Assembly: GCF_033096445.1 (NCBI RefSeq)
Contig: NZ_AP028155.1
Span: forward strand, 935,880-999,879
Length of the DNA: 64,000 nt
From: Butyricimonas faecihominis
GTDB taxonomy: Bacteria > Bacteroidota > Bacteroidia > Bacteroidales > Marinifilaceae
Direction of reading: 5' to 3'
A program made the translations under genes and the position numbers. Position 1 is the stretch's first letter. Every line of letters begins with the position of its first letter. Positions 1-9,250 of this stretch are shown in pieces. The notes beneath the pieces are model-generated. The model made no database searches. It was not told where the DNA came from and saw only the letters and a program-made list of their open reading frames with translations.

Positions 1-1843
1 TTACGGGTATGCCGGGGTGAAAGAGGCATATCACACGGGAAGAGGCCGTGTGGTTGTTCGTTCGAAAACATCCGTGGAGACAACTCCTCATGGCCGGGAA
101 AAACTGATCGTCCACGAAATTCCTTATATGGTCAACAAAGCAGAATTGATTTCTCGCATTGCTGATCTGGTGAACGAGAAAAAAATAGATGGAATCTCTA
201 ATATTAATGACGAGTCCGACCGTAGCGGTATGCGTATCGTTATTGATTTGAAAAAAGATGCCATTGCCAATGTCGTTCTGAATACATTATTAAAACATAC
301 GGCTCTTCAAACTTCTTTTGGGGTGAACAACATCGCACTCGTGGGAGGTAGACCCCGTTTGTTGAATTTGAAGGACTTGATCCGGTTATTCGTGGAACAT
401 CGTCATGATGTCATTACACGGCGTACTCAATTTGAATTAAAGCAAGCGGAAGATCGGGCTCACATTCTGGAAGGTTTGATCATTGCCAGTGATCATATTG
501 ACGAAGTGATCCGGATTATCCGGGCATCTAAAACTCCGGAGGAAGCAAAGAATAATTTGATTGAACGTTTCTCCTTGACGGAGGTACAAGCTCGTGCTAT
601 CGTTGAAATGAGATTGCGTCAACTAACAGGTCTGGAGCAAGATAAGCTAAGAGCCGAGTATGACGACATCATGAAATTGATCGAGCATTTGAAAGAAATT
701 CTAGCTAGTTTAAAATTGAGAATGCAAATTATTAAAGATGAACTGCTTCAAGTGAAAGCTCAATATAACGATGAGCGTAAAACAGACATCGTTTATGCCT
801 CTGAAGAATTCAACCCGGAAGATTTTTATGCCGATGAAGAAATGGTAATCACTATTTCTCACATGGGATATATCAAACGGACTCCGCTATCCGAATACAA
901 GGTTCAAAATCGCGGGGGAGTAGGTTCGAAAGGATCTGCCACGAGAGATGAAGATTTTCTTGAACATATGATTATGGCCACGATGCATAACACCATGTTG
1001 TTCTTCACTGAAAAAGGAAAATGTTTCTGGCTGAAAGTATGGGAAATCCCGGAAGGAACTAAACAATCTAAGGGTAGAGCTATCCAGAATTTATTGAATA
1101 TCGAGCCGGATGATAAGGTGAAGGCTTATATCAACATCCTCAATTTGAAAGATGAAGAGTATATCAATAATAACTATATTGTATTATGCTCGAAACAAGG
1201 TATTGTGAAAAAAACAACCTTGGAGGCCTACTCTCGTCCGAGAGCGAATGGAGTGAATGCAATTACAATTAAAGACGGGGATCAATTGCTGGATGCAAAA
1301 ATGACCAATGGTAAATGTGACATCATGATAGCGGTCAAATCCGGTAAAGCCATCCGTTTCCCGGAAGAAAAAGTTCGTCCGATGGGTAGAACTGCATCCG
1401 GGGTAAAGGGTATCTCGCTGGATAACGAAGGAGACGAGGTAATCGGTATGATTTGCATTGAATCCGGTAAATCCGACGTGTTGGTTGTGTCTGAAAATGG
1501 ATATGGAAAACGTTCCAGTATCGAGGATTATCGTATCACTAATAGAGGTGGTAAGGGTGTTAAGACCATCAACATGACGGAAAAAACAGGTAACCTGATC
1601 GCCTTGCTTGACGTTACGGATGAAGATAACTTGATGATTATTAACAAGTCAGGATTGACGATAAGACTGGATGTTAGTACCTTGAGAGTTATGGGACGTA
1701 ACACACAGGGTGTGAGATTAATTAATTTGCGAAATGATGATGCTATTGCAGCAGTAGCGAAAGTATCCGCTTCGAAAGAAGAGAATCTTCCGGAAGAAGG
1801 GCAGGAGGGAACAGAAGTAGCAGAGTCGAATGATGAAGAATAA
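1..1843 (+). CDS. gyrA: DNA gyrase subunit A, C-terminal part (5' end outside window)
   Basis: This is the C-terminal two thirds of the DNA gyrase A subunit, which breaks and rejoins DNA during negative supercoiling with GyrB. The frame is open from base 2 (YGYAGVKEAYHTGRGRV), so the real start lies upstream and no start codon should be placed at 17. The visible protein holds the end of the winged-helix/tower region, the coiled-coil and exit gate (through about residue 250), then the six-bladed pinwheel of the C-terminal domain. The blade-1 GyrA box reads QNRGGVG, a degenerate form of QRRGGKG, and a second similar site, NRGGKG, lies further on. The tail is acidic (many Glu near the end), as in other GyrA proteins. 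ParC is the alternative, but the segment around NINDESDRSGMR and the following TPR gene fit Bacteroidales gyrA better. Confidence 0.93.
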   Translation, partial: YGYAGVKEAYHTGRGRVVVRSKTSVETTPHGREKLIVHEIPYMVNKAELISRIADLVNEKKIDGISNINDESDRSGMRIVIDLKKDAIANVVLNTLLKHTALQTSFGVNNIALVGGRPRLLNLKDLIRLFVEHRHDVITRRTQFELKQAEDRAHILEGLIIASDHIDEVIRIIRASKTPEEAKNNLIERFSLTEVQARAIVEMRLRQLTGLEQDKLRAEYDDIMKLIEHLKEILASLKLRMQIIKDELLQVKAQYNDERKTDIVYASEEFNPEDFYADEEMVITISHMGYIKRTPLSEYKVQNRGGVGSKGSATRDEDFLEHMIMATMHNTMLFFTEKGKCFWLKVWEIPEGTKQSKGRAIQNLLNIEPDDKVKAYINILNLKDEEYINNNYIVLCSKQGIVKKTTLEAYSRPRANGVNAITIKDGDQLLDAKMTNGKCDIMIAVKSGKAIRFPEEKVRPMGRTASGVKGISLDNEGDEVIGMICIESGKSDVLVVSENGYGKRSSIEDYRITNRGGKGVKTINMTEKTGNLIALLDVTDEDNLMIINKSGLTIRLDVSTLRVMGRNTQGVRLINLRNDDAIAAVAKVSASKEENLPEEGQEGTEVAESNDEE

Positions 1844-1886
1844 TTATTTACACATGATATCTAATTGGAACACAAATTTTTAACGT

Positions 1887-3110
1887 ATGAAAAAACTATC
1901 TTTTATCATTGCCCTTCTGCTTTGCGTGAATATATCTTTCGCGCAAAAGGGGAAAGTAACATCGGCTGTTAGCTTTTTCACGCAGGGAAAGCTGGATAAA
2001 GCGAAAGAACTGATAGATGAAGCTATTGGCCATGAGAATTGCGTGAACTGGGCGAAAGCTTATATGGTTAGAGGACAAATCTATCAAGCCATCTTCGAAA
2101 CTCAGGATGAGAATTACAAAAAACTCTCCAAAGATCCGTTAAGTGTAGCTTGGGACTCTTATCAAAAAGTTATCCAACTGGACGATAAGAATAAATTTGA
2201 GAAAGATTTAAAGACCCAGTATGCTAATTTGGTTATAGACTTTACTAACCAAGGTGTTGTTTGTTACAATCAAGGAATGAAAACAGATGATACCAAAGAT
2301 TTTAAAGATGCTGTAAACAATTTTAAACGAGTATTGGAAATCAACGAATCCCCGCTAGGAACACAAAAAGTAGACACGACCGTTATCTATAACGCCGGAG
2401 TAGCTGCACACAAAGCCGGAGATCTGGATGAAGCAATTAAGTTCTACAAAAAATCTTTGGAATTGAATTATGAAGCTGGAAAGATTTACGCGATGGTGGC
2501 AAATATCCTTTTAGGACAAAGCCGTGCCGCTAATGAGGCCGGAGATTCTGTTACAGGAAAAGCAAAGCAGGAAGAAGCTGTTAATTTCTTACATGAAGGA
2601 CACAAATTGTATCCGGATGATAACTATATGCTGGTTGAGTTGATCAACTATTACTTGATGGGTGATACTCCAGCTAAAGCTGAAGAATTCCTGGATGCTG
2701 CCATTAAACAAGAGCCGAATAAAGCTGAATATTACAGAGCGAAAGGATCTTTATACGAAAAATTAAATCAACCGGAAAAGGCTGAGGCAATGTATATCAA
2801 GACTTTGGAACTGAATCCGAGTGATTTCTTCGCACAATATAATTTGGGTAACATTCATTTGAACCGGGTTATTGAAGATCATAAAGTTGTACAGGATATC
2901 GTTGATGCAAAGGAATATAACGCTGCCTTGGATAAGGTTATGGAGAAATACGAAGCTGTAATTCCTTATTTCGAAAAAGCATTGGAATTAAATCCTAATG
3001 ACAAGAATACGTTGACTACGTTGAAAGAATTATATTTCCGCTTGAGAACAAAAAATAAAGTTTATCAAGAGAAGTATGACAAGACAATGGAGGCTTTGAA
3101 TAGCTTGTAA
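1887..3110 (+). CDS. Exported tetratricopeptide repeat protein
   Basis: A 407-residue exported TPR protein. A signal peptide (MKKLSFIIALLLCVNISFAQ) ends at the usual Bacteroidota Ala-Gln site. Below it are TPR-like helical pairs: a weak one near residues 20-75, clearer ones around 130-200 (AGDLDEAIKFYKKSLELN) and a good tandem around 285-330 (QPEKAEAMYIKTLELNPSD), ending with another near 365-385. It begins 43 bases after gyrA, on the same strand. A gyrA-TPR pairing is common in Bacteroidales as I remember it, so cotranscription is likely. TPRs bind other proteins; the partner cannot be read from the sequence. No enzymatic motif is visible. Confidence 0.85.
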   Translation: MKKLSFIIALLLCVNISFAQKGKVTSAVSFFTQGKLDKAKELIDEAIGHENCVNWAKAYMVRGQIYQAIFETQDENYKKLSKDPLSVAWDSYQKVIQLDDKNKFEKDLKTQYANLVIDFTNQGVVCYNQGMKTDDTKDFKDAVNNFKRVLEINESPLGTQKVDTTVIYNAGVAAHKAGDLDEAIKFYKKSLELNYEAGKIYAMVANILLGQSRAANEAGDSVTGKAKQEEAVNFLHEGHKLYPDDNYMLVELINYYLMGDTPAKAEEFLDAAIKQEPNKAEYYRAKGSLYEKLNQPEKAEAMYIKTLELNPSDFFAQYNLGNIHLNRVIEDHKVVQDIVDAKEYNAALDKVMEKYEAVIPYFEKALELNPNDKNTLTTLKELYFRLRTKNKVYQEKYDKTMEALNSL

Positions 3111-3114
3111 ATAT

Positions 3115-3158
3115 CACAAGAAGAAGGAGATATACATTTTTCCTTCTTCTTTTTTGTG
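3115..3158 (+). terminator. Rho-independent terminator after the gyrA-TPR pair
   Basis: An A/G-rich arm (AAGAAGAAGGA, 3118-3128) pairs with TCCTTCTTCTT (3141-3151) across a 12-base loop and runs into a T tract. The outer CACAA/TTGTG bases extend the pairing. It lies just after the TPR stop codon. Confidence 0.7.
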
Positions 3159-3224
3159 CTTATTTATTATCATAATATCAATTATAATACAAATATTATA
3201 ATAGAAGAAAAGAGTACTTTTTCT

Positions 3225-3255
3225 TTTCATGATCCTCTAAAAGTTACTATATTTG
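3225..3255 (+). promoter_or_regulatory. Probable Bacteroides-type promoter for the SDR gene
   Basis: TATATTTG at 3248-3255 matches the -7 box TAnnTTTG. Nineteen bases upstream, TTTC (3225-3228) differs from the -33 box TTTG by one base. The start codon is at 3299, giving a leader of about 40 bases. Confidence 0.5.
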
Positions 3256-3298
3256 TAAGTTACAAAATAAATATTTCATTCACCAAAGAAAATTATTC

Positions 3299-4108
3299 AT
3301 GCAAAATAAAGTTGTAATTATTACAGGAGCTTCTTCTGGCATAGGTAAAGCGCTTGTTTATGAATTTGCAAAACGTGGAGCAAAAATTGCCATGGGAGCT
3401 CGGAATTTGGATGAATTACAGAAAATCGAGACAGATTTAAAATCTCGGGGTGTTGATGCGCTTTCCGTTCAAACGGATGTTACTCGGGAGTTGGATTGTA
3501 AAAATCTGGTTGAGAAAACAGTTGAACGATTTGGTAAAATTGATGTTCTTGTAAACAATGCCGGAATATCCATGCGTGCGCTATTTGAAGATTTGGAACT
3601 GGATGTCATCCGGCGTTTAATGGATGTGAATTTTTGGGGAACGGTTTATTGTACCAAATTCGCATTACCTTATATATTAAAAACAAAAGGTAGTTTAGTC
3701 GGAATTATTTCAGTTGCTGGCTTCCTTGGACTACCCGGAAGAACCGGATATTCTGCCAGTAAATTTGCCGTGCGCGGATTCTTGAATACATTGCGAGTTG
3801 AGAATCTAAAGAAAGGATTGCATGTTCTTGTTGCGGCTCCGGGATTCACGGCATCCAACATACGAAAAACGGCTTTAGTAGCTGACGGACATCAACAAGG
3901 CGATAGCCCGCGGGCAGAAAATAAAATGATGAGTGCAGAAAGATGCGCTCAAATAATTGTAAATGGTGTAGTGAAACGTAAACGGGAAATCGTGATGACA
4001 CTGGTTGAAGGAAAAATATCCGTGTTTTTAAGCAAGTGGTTCCCTAGCTTGTTGGATAAACTTGCTTACAGCCACATGGCTAAAGAACCCGATTCACCGT
4101 TTAAATAA
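3299..4108 (+). CDS. SDR family NAD(P)-dependent oxidoreductase
   Basis: A 269-residue classical short-chain dehydrogenase/reductase. It has the N-terminal nucleotide-binding loop TGASSGIG (residues about 9-16), the NNAG motif near residue 87, a conserved Ser in IISVAGF, and the catalytic YSASK pair (Tyr and Lys) near residue 151. The Arg in the AMGARN stretch after beta-2 suggests a preference for NADP(H), but this is an inference. The substrate is unknown: this class includes DltE-like and retinol/steroid-type reductases. The gene has its own upstream -7 box. Its 3' end is followed 13 bases later by the DUF3078 protein, so the two may be cotranscribed. Confidence 0.88.
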   Translation: MQNKVVIITGASSGIGKALVYEFAKRGAKIAMGARNLDELQKIETDLKSRGVDALSVQTDVTRELDCKNLVEKTVERFGKIDVLVNNAGISMRALFEDLELDVIRRLMDVNFWGTVYCTKFALPYILKTKGSLVGIISVAGFLGLPGRTGYSASKFAVRGFLNTLRVENLKKGLHVLVAAPGFTASNIRKTALVADGHQQGDSPRAENKMMSAERCAQIIVNGVVKRKREIVMTLVEGKISVFLSKWFPSLLDKLAYSHMAKEPDSPFK

Positions 4109-4121
4109 CGAAAAAAAGCAC

Positions 4122-5723
4122 ATGAGGAATCTTGTACTTGTTACTTTTATATTTCTATTATCTATAAATTCCCTTTTTGCCCAGAAAAGAGAACATATAC
4201 GTGTTGTGCCTAAATTGTCTCATTCTTACGTGTTACCATTGAAACATAACAAGACAGATTCTCTTTATCATACACGCCCTCAGCTCAAATATATTTATTT
4301 ACGCTATAAAAATCAACATATCGATGATCCGCTTGTGCGTTATGCATTGGATAACTTGAAAAAAGAAAGAATGAAATATTATGAGTTATACAAGGCCATC
4401 AACACGTTAAGTGATTATGCTGAAAACGAACATATTAAATATATGCTCAATTACGTGAGAAACTACTTTGAAACGGTACAGGCAAAAGAAGAGGCAATTC
4501 GTCAAATTGAAGATCGTATTAAAAAAGACAGTGTTGATTTTTATAAAGAACACCCGGAAGATTCCGTACAATACGATAAACTGTTGAACCAAAACTTGAA
4601 GGCCTTACTCTCCTTTATGGATCAGGACGTGAATTACCAATGGTTGAAGGAAAAAAGTCGTGATTCCGTACAAATCACCTTGCTGTCAGCCTCTAACCGT
4701 CCTAGAAACCTGTGGCTTAATACCGGAAAAACACAATATTATCGTTTTATGGCAGAGAATTTTATTGGTGACACCATAGGTACTTGGGTAAAGGTTATGC
4801 CGCGAGGGAATCAACTGAAATTCTTCTTGGATGAAAATGTTTATCAATATCAGAAATATTCAGAGCCTAAAGAAATTGTTGAGGAATGTTTTCTGGAAGC
4901 CCCTGACTCAATGTATTTTGTACTATCGGAAATGAAAATTGGAAAAATAACCAAAAGGCGCTGGATGTACTATTCTGACGTAACCTTCTCTTTCGGGCAG
5001 GGTTTTATCAGTAGTAACTGGGCCAGTGGCGGTGAAAATTCTCTGTCTATTCTCTCCGATATAAAGTATTTTGCAACATATAAAAAGAATAACACAACGT
5101 GGGAAAACTCGATCCGTTATCGCTTGGGAGCCTTAAAAAGCGGTAGTGAAGATTTGAGTAAAAATGAAGATAAGCTGGAACTCCAATCAAAATTGGGAAT
5201 AAAAGCTTTTAAACATTGGAACTACGCCACGCAGTTTGATATGAACACCGTGTTGTTCAAGACAAAGAATAATCCGGACAAAGAGGTTATTGCAGCCTTC
5301 TTGACTCCGGGAAATTTTACCTTATCTCTAGGTTTGGACTATAAACCCAAAAATAACATTTCTTTATACCTGTCCCCTATCGCCGGACAATGGGTATATA
5401 TGCGTGATACAAACCTCGTTGCTCCCAGCCGTTACGGTTTGGAAATAGGGAAAAAATTTAAAAGTGATGCGGGTGCTAAAATTGAATTGAAAAACCAGCA
5501 TGAACTTTTCAAGTTCTTGAAAATAGACAATCATCTGATTATATTTTCCAGTTACTATGAACAACCGGAAAAATTGACATTAGACTGGCGGTTAACGCTG
5601 AACTTTAAAATCAATTACTTCATGCAGACTTCCGTCTATGCTAATGCTGTTTATAACCAGAATGATTCGAAAAAAATACAATTGAAACAAACATTAAACT
5701 TAGGAGTATATTTTAGATTTTAA
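4122..5723 (+). CDS. DUF3078 domain-containing exported protein
   Basis: A 533-residue exported protein. The ATG at 4122 is chosen because it gives a clean signal peptide (MRNLVLVTFIFLLSINSLFAQ). The longer frame from 4062 would run back through the 3' end of the SDR gene. An N-terminal charged, helical segment (residues about 50-170) is followed by the part I recognise as DUF3078, with the phrase SNWASGGENSLS near residue 310 and alternating beta strands to a final aromatic residue (GVYFRF). A terminal Phe and beta-rich second half suggest an outer-membrane beta-barrel. Function unknown; the family is largely restricted to Bacteroidota. It is separated by 5 bases from the next gene and probably shares a transcript with it. 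Confidence 0.82.
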   Translation: MRNLVLVTFIFLLSINSLFAQKREHIRVVPKLSHSYVLPLKHNKTDSLYHTRPQLKYIYLRYKNQHIDDPLVRYALDNLKKERMKYYELYKAINTLSDYAENEHIKYMLNYVRNYFETVQAKEEAIRQIEDRIKKDSVDFYKEHPEDSVQYDKLLNQNLKALLSFMDQDVNYQWLKEKSRDSVQITLLSASNRPRNLWLNTGKTQYYRFMAENFIGDTIGTWVKVMPRGNQLKFFLDENVYQYQKYSEPKEIVEECFLEAPDSMYFVLSEMKIGKITKRRWMYYSDVTFSFGQGFISSNWASGGENSLSILSDIKYFATYKKNNTTWENSIRYRLGALKSGSEDLSKNEDKLELQSKLGIKAFKHWNYATQFDMNTVLFKTKNNPDKEVIAAFLTPGNFTLSLGLDYKPKNNISLYLSPIAGQWVYMRDTNLVAPSRYGLEIGKKFKSDAGAKIELKNQHELFKFLKIDNHLIIFSSYYEQPEKLTLDWRLTLNFKINYFMQTSVYANAVYNQNDSKKIQLKQTLNLGVYFRF

Positions 5724-5728
5724 AGCAT

Positions 5729-6775
5729 ATGATGAATTTTGAATCCTGTGAGATCAATAATATCGTGATCCATGACATCGGCAATAAATACGAGGATGGA
5801 AAATTACGTCTCTCCGAATCTTGCTTTTTACCGGATGATATGGATGTTCACAACCTACTTAAAAGCTATTTTCTTGCACCTTTTAAGAAGGACGCCTATT
5901 ACCGGTTTGCACCTATTGAAGATAATTTATATCACAATCTGGTGTACAATGCAGTTAATTCTATTTTCGAGGATAACACGAATTTTTACGAGGCTTCGTT
6001 GAATATCGCTCAACATTTATTCGACCAGTCAAACCATCCAAACATAAAAGCCGGAGAGTTATACATGGTCCATTTCAAGAATTGCGTGCTGGAAGAAGGC
6101 CCTTGTGATGCTATCGGTATTTTTAAATCAGAAACGAAAGATACTTTCTTGAAAATTATCATGAATGATAATAGCTATCAACTGGAAAGTGAATCGGGTA
6201 TTAATATCAAAAAACTGGATAAAGCTTGTTTGGTCTTCAATGTCGAGAGTGAAAACGGTTACCGGGTAAGTATTTTGGATAAGACAAACTCCACGGAGGC
6301 TGTCTACTGGACGACCGATTTCTTGGGATTGGAACAATGCGAAGATAACTATTTCCAGACATCCAATTACTTGAAACTCTGCAAAGATTTTGTTCAAGAG
6401 GTTTATAATCAGGAAAATGATATTCCCAAAGCAGACCAAATCGATATGCTCAACCGTTCGATTGATTACTTCAAAAAAGCGGATACTTTCAATGAAAACT
6501 TGTTCAAAGAAGAAGTTGTTTCCGATCCGCAGATTATCGATGCTTTTGAGAATTTCAAAAACTATTATGAAGAAAAGAACGAACTTGCGTTAAAAGACCA
6601 GTTTGATGTATCAAATAGTGCGGTAAAAGACGAAAAAAGATACTTTAAACACGTGTTGAAATTGGACAAGAACTTTCACGTTTATATTCACGGACAAAAA
6701 AAATACATCGAGAAAGGGTATGACTCGGACCGGGATATGAATTATTACAAGCTGTATTTTAGAGAAGAAAACTAA
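5729..6775 (+). CDS. Nucleoid-associated protein (NdpA/YejK family)
   Basis: A 348-residue cytoplasmic protein with the features of the 37-kDa nucleoid-associated family (PF04245, E. coli YejK). The opening INNIVIHDIGNK is typical, and the alpha/beta protein continues to a basic C-terminal part (FHVYIHGQKKYIEKG). Proteins of this family associate with the nucleoid; their exact action is poorly defined. Two start codons are adjacent (5729 and 5732) and cannot be distinguished. The gene lies 5 bases after the DUF3078 gene and 12 bases before mltG, an arrangement that suggests one operon. Confidence 0.8.
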   Translation: MMNFESCEINNIVIHDIGNKYEDGKLRLSESCFLPDDMDVHNLLKSYFLAPFKKDAYYRFAPIEDNLYHNLVYNAVNSIFEDNTNFYEASLNIAQHLFDQSNHPNIKAGELYMVHFKNCVLEEGPCDAIGIFKSETKDTFLKIIMNDNSYQLESESGINIKKLDKACLVFNVESENGYRVSILDKTNSTEAVYWTTDFLGLEQCEDNYFQTSNYLKLCKDFVQEVYNQENDIPKADQIDMLNRSIDYFKKADTFNENLFKEEVVSDPQIIDAFENFKNYYEEKNELALKDQFDVSNSAVKDEKRYFKHVLKLDKNFHVYIHGQKKYIEKGYDSDRDMNYYKLYFREEN

Positions 6776-6787
6776 CACTTCCTGCCT

Positions 6788-7822
6788 ATGAATAAAAAAA
6801 TCAGGAGATTTGTTATCATATTAGGAGTACTGGCAATAATCTTTCTCGCTTGTGTGGGATTGGGATATTATTATATTCTGGCTCCAAACACGAGTGTCAA
6901 AGATGACGGTATTGTTTACTTGCGCGATAGTAGCACTATATCACAAGTGATTGATACCTTGCGACGACACGGGTACATCGAAAATGCACACACCCCCAGC
7001 GTGGTTGCGAGACTCAAACGTTTTTTTTCACCCGTGAAACCCGGAAGGTATAAAATTCAGGATGGGATGAATAATAACGAGTTGATCAACATGTTCCGTT
7101 CTGGTAACCAATACCCGGTTTACTTCACGTTTAATAATATGCGAACGCTGGCTGAATTTGCCGAGGAAGCTCATGAAGAATTAGGTACTTCCAAAGAAGA
7201 ATTGCTAACGTTGCTGAAAGATTCTGATGTGCTTGCCGATTTAGGATTTGATTCTACCACGATCATGGCCATGTTTATCCCGAATACCTATCAGATCTAT
7301 TGGAATACCCCGGCTCTTGATTTGTTGAAACGAATGAAAAAAGAATATCATCGTTTCTGGAATGAAAACCGGATGGCAAAAGCATCTGCAATTGGGCTTT
7401 CTCCGGAAGAAGTGATCACGTTAGCCTCTATCATCGAAGAAGAGACCGTGAAACCGGAAGAATACCCTGTCATCGCCGGTGTTTACATCAATCGGTTGAA
7501 CCGGGGAATTAAATTGGATGCTTGTCCGACACTGAAATTCGTGTTGGGAGATTTCACGATAAGTCGTATTCTGGATCGTTATTTAAAGATTGATTCTCCT
7601 TATAATACATATATGTATGCCGGACTTCCCCCGGGACCGATCCGGATGGCTTCCATCAAGGTCATTGATAGTGTGTTGAATTATCAAAAACATGATTATC
7701 TGTATTTCTGCGCTAAAAGTGACTTTTCCGGGTATCATAATTTCTCGAAAACACTTCGACAGCATAATATTTATGCCCGGGAGTACCATCAAGAATTGAA
7801 TAAACGGAAAATCTGGAGGTAA
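6788..7822 (+). CDS. mltG: Endolytic murein transglycosylase MltG
   Basis: MltG cleaves nascent glycan strands at the inner membrane and so sets strand length. The 344-residue protein has a short basic N-terminus, one membrane segment (about residues 8-30, VIILGVLAIIFLACVGLGYYY), a LysM-like subdomain (about 45-105) and the YceG catalytic domain. The catalytic Glu is in ASIIEEETVKPEEYPVIAG (about residues 215-235), followed by the conserved YINRL and by PYNTYMYAGLPPGPI near residue 275, all characteristic of the family. Length and domain order are normal. It appears to be the last gene of the run that begins near 4122. Confidence 0.93.
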   Translation: MNKKIRRFVIILGVLAIIFLACVGLGYYYILAPNTSVKDDGIVYLRDSSTISQVIDTLRRHGYIENAHTPSVVARLKRFFSPVKPGRYKIQDGMNNNELINMFRSGNQYPVYFTFNNMRTLAEFAEEAHEELGTSKEELLTLLKDSDVLADLGFDSTTIMAMFIPNTYQIYWNTPALDLLKRMKKEYHRFWNENRMAKASAIGLSPEEVITLASIIEEETVKPEEYPVIAGVYINRLNRGIKLDACPTLKFVLGDFTISRILDRYLKIDSPYNTYMYAGLPPGPIRMASIKVIDSVLNYQKHDYLYFCAKSDFSGYHNFSKTLRQHNIYAREYHQELNKRKIWR

Positions 7823-7958
7823 ATGAAAGATTCTGAGATTGCTGATACTTGAGACTAAGTGATTGAAAACAAGCATTAGATCATGGGTGTGAATCACTTA
7901 ATCTATAATCGCTAAATCACGAAATTAATAGGATCTAAAATCTAAAATTGAATATTTC

Positions 7959-7989
7959 TTTGTAAATCCGAAGGAAAGTAGTAACTTTG
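7959..7989 (+). promoter_or_regulatory. Bacteroides-type promoter for rpsF-rpsR-rplI
   Basis: A -33 box TTTG (7959-7962) and a -7 box TAACTTTG (7982-7989) are separated by 19 bases, an exact match to the Bacteroides sigma-ABfr consensus. The rpsF start codon at 8041 leaves an A/T-rich leader of roughly 45 bases. Confidence 0.85.
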
Positions 7990-8040
7990 CGGGCGATAAA
8001 TAAATTTTTATTACATTAATGTATTAATAAACAATCAGTT

Positions 8041-8391
8041 ATGTTGAATCATTACGAAACCGTTTTCATCACAACTCCCGTTTTATCTGAAATACAGGTA
8101 AAGGAAGCGGTAGAAAAATTCAAGGCTGTTATTACCGAAAATGGCGGTAATATCGAGCACGAGGAGGCTTGGGGTCTACGCAAGCTGGCTTATCCAATCC
8201 AAAAGAAAACGACAGGTTTTTATCACTTAATCCAATTCGAAGGAGAAGGTACTCTAGTTGACAAACTGGAAACTTCTTACAGACGTGACGAAAAAGTGAT
8301 TCGTTTCTTGACGTTCAGATTAGACAAGTATGCTTACGAGTATGCATTGAAAAGAAGAGCTAAAAATCAAGTAAAACAAGAGGAGAAATAA
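8041..8391 (+). CDS. rpsF: 30S ribosomal protein bS6
   Basis: A 116-residue bS6 protein that binds 16S rRNA together with bS18 in the platform of the small subunit. The family opening ([17 protein letters not shown]) and the central stretch [20 protein letters not shown] are clear. The C-terminal tail is basic. The length is slightly above the 95-130 range midpoint and normal. It is first in the rpsF-rpsR-rplI operon, 3 bases before rpsR. Confidence 0.97.
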   Translation: MLNHYETVFITTPVLSEIQVKEAVEKFKAVITENGGNIEHEEAWGLRKLAYPIQKKTTGFYHLIQFEGEGTLVDKLETSYRRDEKVIRFLTFRLDKYAYEYALKRRAKNQVKQEEK

Positions 8392-8394
8392 GCC

Positions 8395-8664
8395 ATGGCA
8401 CAGAACGAAAGCGAAATTAGATATTTAACCCCCCCAACGGTTGAAATCAAAAAGAAAAAGTACTGTCGATTCAAAAAAGCAAAAATCAAATTCATCGACT
8501 ACAAGGATCCGGAATTTTTAAAGAAATTCTTGAATGAACAAGGAAAGATTCTTCCTAGAAGAATTACCGGAACTTCTGTAAAGTACCAAAAGAAAGTAGC
8601 AACCGCTGTGAAGAGAGCAAGACATCTTGCTTTGTTGCCCTACTTAACCGACTTGATGAAATAA
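8395..8664 (+). CDS. rpsR: 30S ribosomal protein bS18
   Basis: An 89-residue bS18 protein, the partner of bS6. The core [21 protein letters not shown] (residues about 36-56) and the basic end [25 protein letters not shown] are diagnostic. The extra N-terminal tail ([11 protein letters not shown]) contains one Cys (KKKYCRF). It lies 3 bases after rpsF and 21 bases before rplI. Confidence 0.97.
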   Translation: MAQNESEIRYLTPPTVEIKKKKYCRFKKAKIKFIDYKDPEFLKKFLNEQGKILPRRITGTSVKYQKKVATAVKRARHLALLPYLTDLMK

Positions 8665-8670
8665 TTTTAA

Positions 8671-8680
8671 GGAAGGAGGA
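8671..8680 (+). promoter_or_regulatory. Strong Shine-Dalgarno sequence before rplI
   Basis: GGAAGGAGGA lies 5 bases before the rplI ATG. Genes in this phylum rarely carry so complete an anti-16S match, and most neighbours here have none, so this internal operon gene may be loaded with ribosomes independently. Confidence 0.6.
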
Positions 8681-8685
8681 CACAA

Positions 8686-9126
8686 ATGGAGATAATATTA
8701 TTGACAGATATAGCAAACTTAGGACATAAGGATGACATCGTTGATGTAAAACAAGGTTACGGACGTAACTACCTTATCCCTCAAGGTTACGCTATTTTAG
8801 CAACACCTTCTGCAAGAAAAGTTGTTGCAGAAAATTTAAGACAAAGAGCTCACAAAGAAGCTAAACTGAAAGCAGAGGCAGAAGAAATTGCAGCACAATT
8901 GGCTGAGGTTAAACTTACGATCGGAGCTAAAACCAGCTCTACCGGTAAGATCTTCGGTTCTGTTAACAGCATCATGATTTCTGAAAGTTTGAAGGAGAAA
9001 GGTTTCGACATCGACCGGAAGAAGATCGTGCTGAAAGATGTAAAAGAAATTGGAACTTACACCGCTCTTATCAAACTTCACAGAGAAGTGAAAGTTGATG
9101 TTGAGTTCGAAGTAGTTTCCGAATAA
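8686..9126 (+). CDS. rplI: 50S ribosomal protein bL9
   Basis: A 146-residue bL9 protein of the large subunit. The N-terminal rRNA-binding domain contains DIVDVKQGYGRNYLIPQGYA (about residues 17-37), a central long helix rich in Ala, Lys and Glu (about 50-75), and a C-terminal domain with GKIFGSVNS (about 87-95). Size and layout are those of the family. It is the last gene of the rpsF operon and is followed by a strong terminator. Confidence 0.97.
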   Translation: MEIILLTDIANLGHKDDIVDVKQGYGRNYLIPQGYAILATPSARKVVAENLRQRAHKEAKLKAEAEEIAAQLAEVKLTIGAKTSSTGKIFGSVNSIMISESLKEKGFDIDRKKIVLKDVKEIGTYTALIKLHREVKVDVEFEVVSE

Positions 9127-9181
9127 TTAAAACGAGTCATTAACAAGACTTAAACGTATTTCCAAACATATTCCAAACGCT

Positions 9182-9209
9182 AAAAGCACCCCCAAAGGGT
9201 GCTTTTTTT
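9182..9209 (+). terminator. Rho-independent terminator after rplI
   Basis: A perfect 10-bp stem (AAAAGCACCC, 9182-9191, with GGGTGCTTTT, 9197-9206) closes a CCAAA loop and continues into T residues to 9209. Confidence 0.9.
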
Positions 9210-9250
9210 GCGAAAAGTCTTATCTTTGTATATATTTTGGAAGGACATAT

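Noticed and set aside
8671-8680. Riboswitch or ribosomal-protein leader in the rpsF operon
   Set aside because: The leader is short, and I see no conserved fold beyond a Shine-Dalgarno sequence before rplI.
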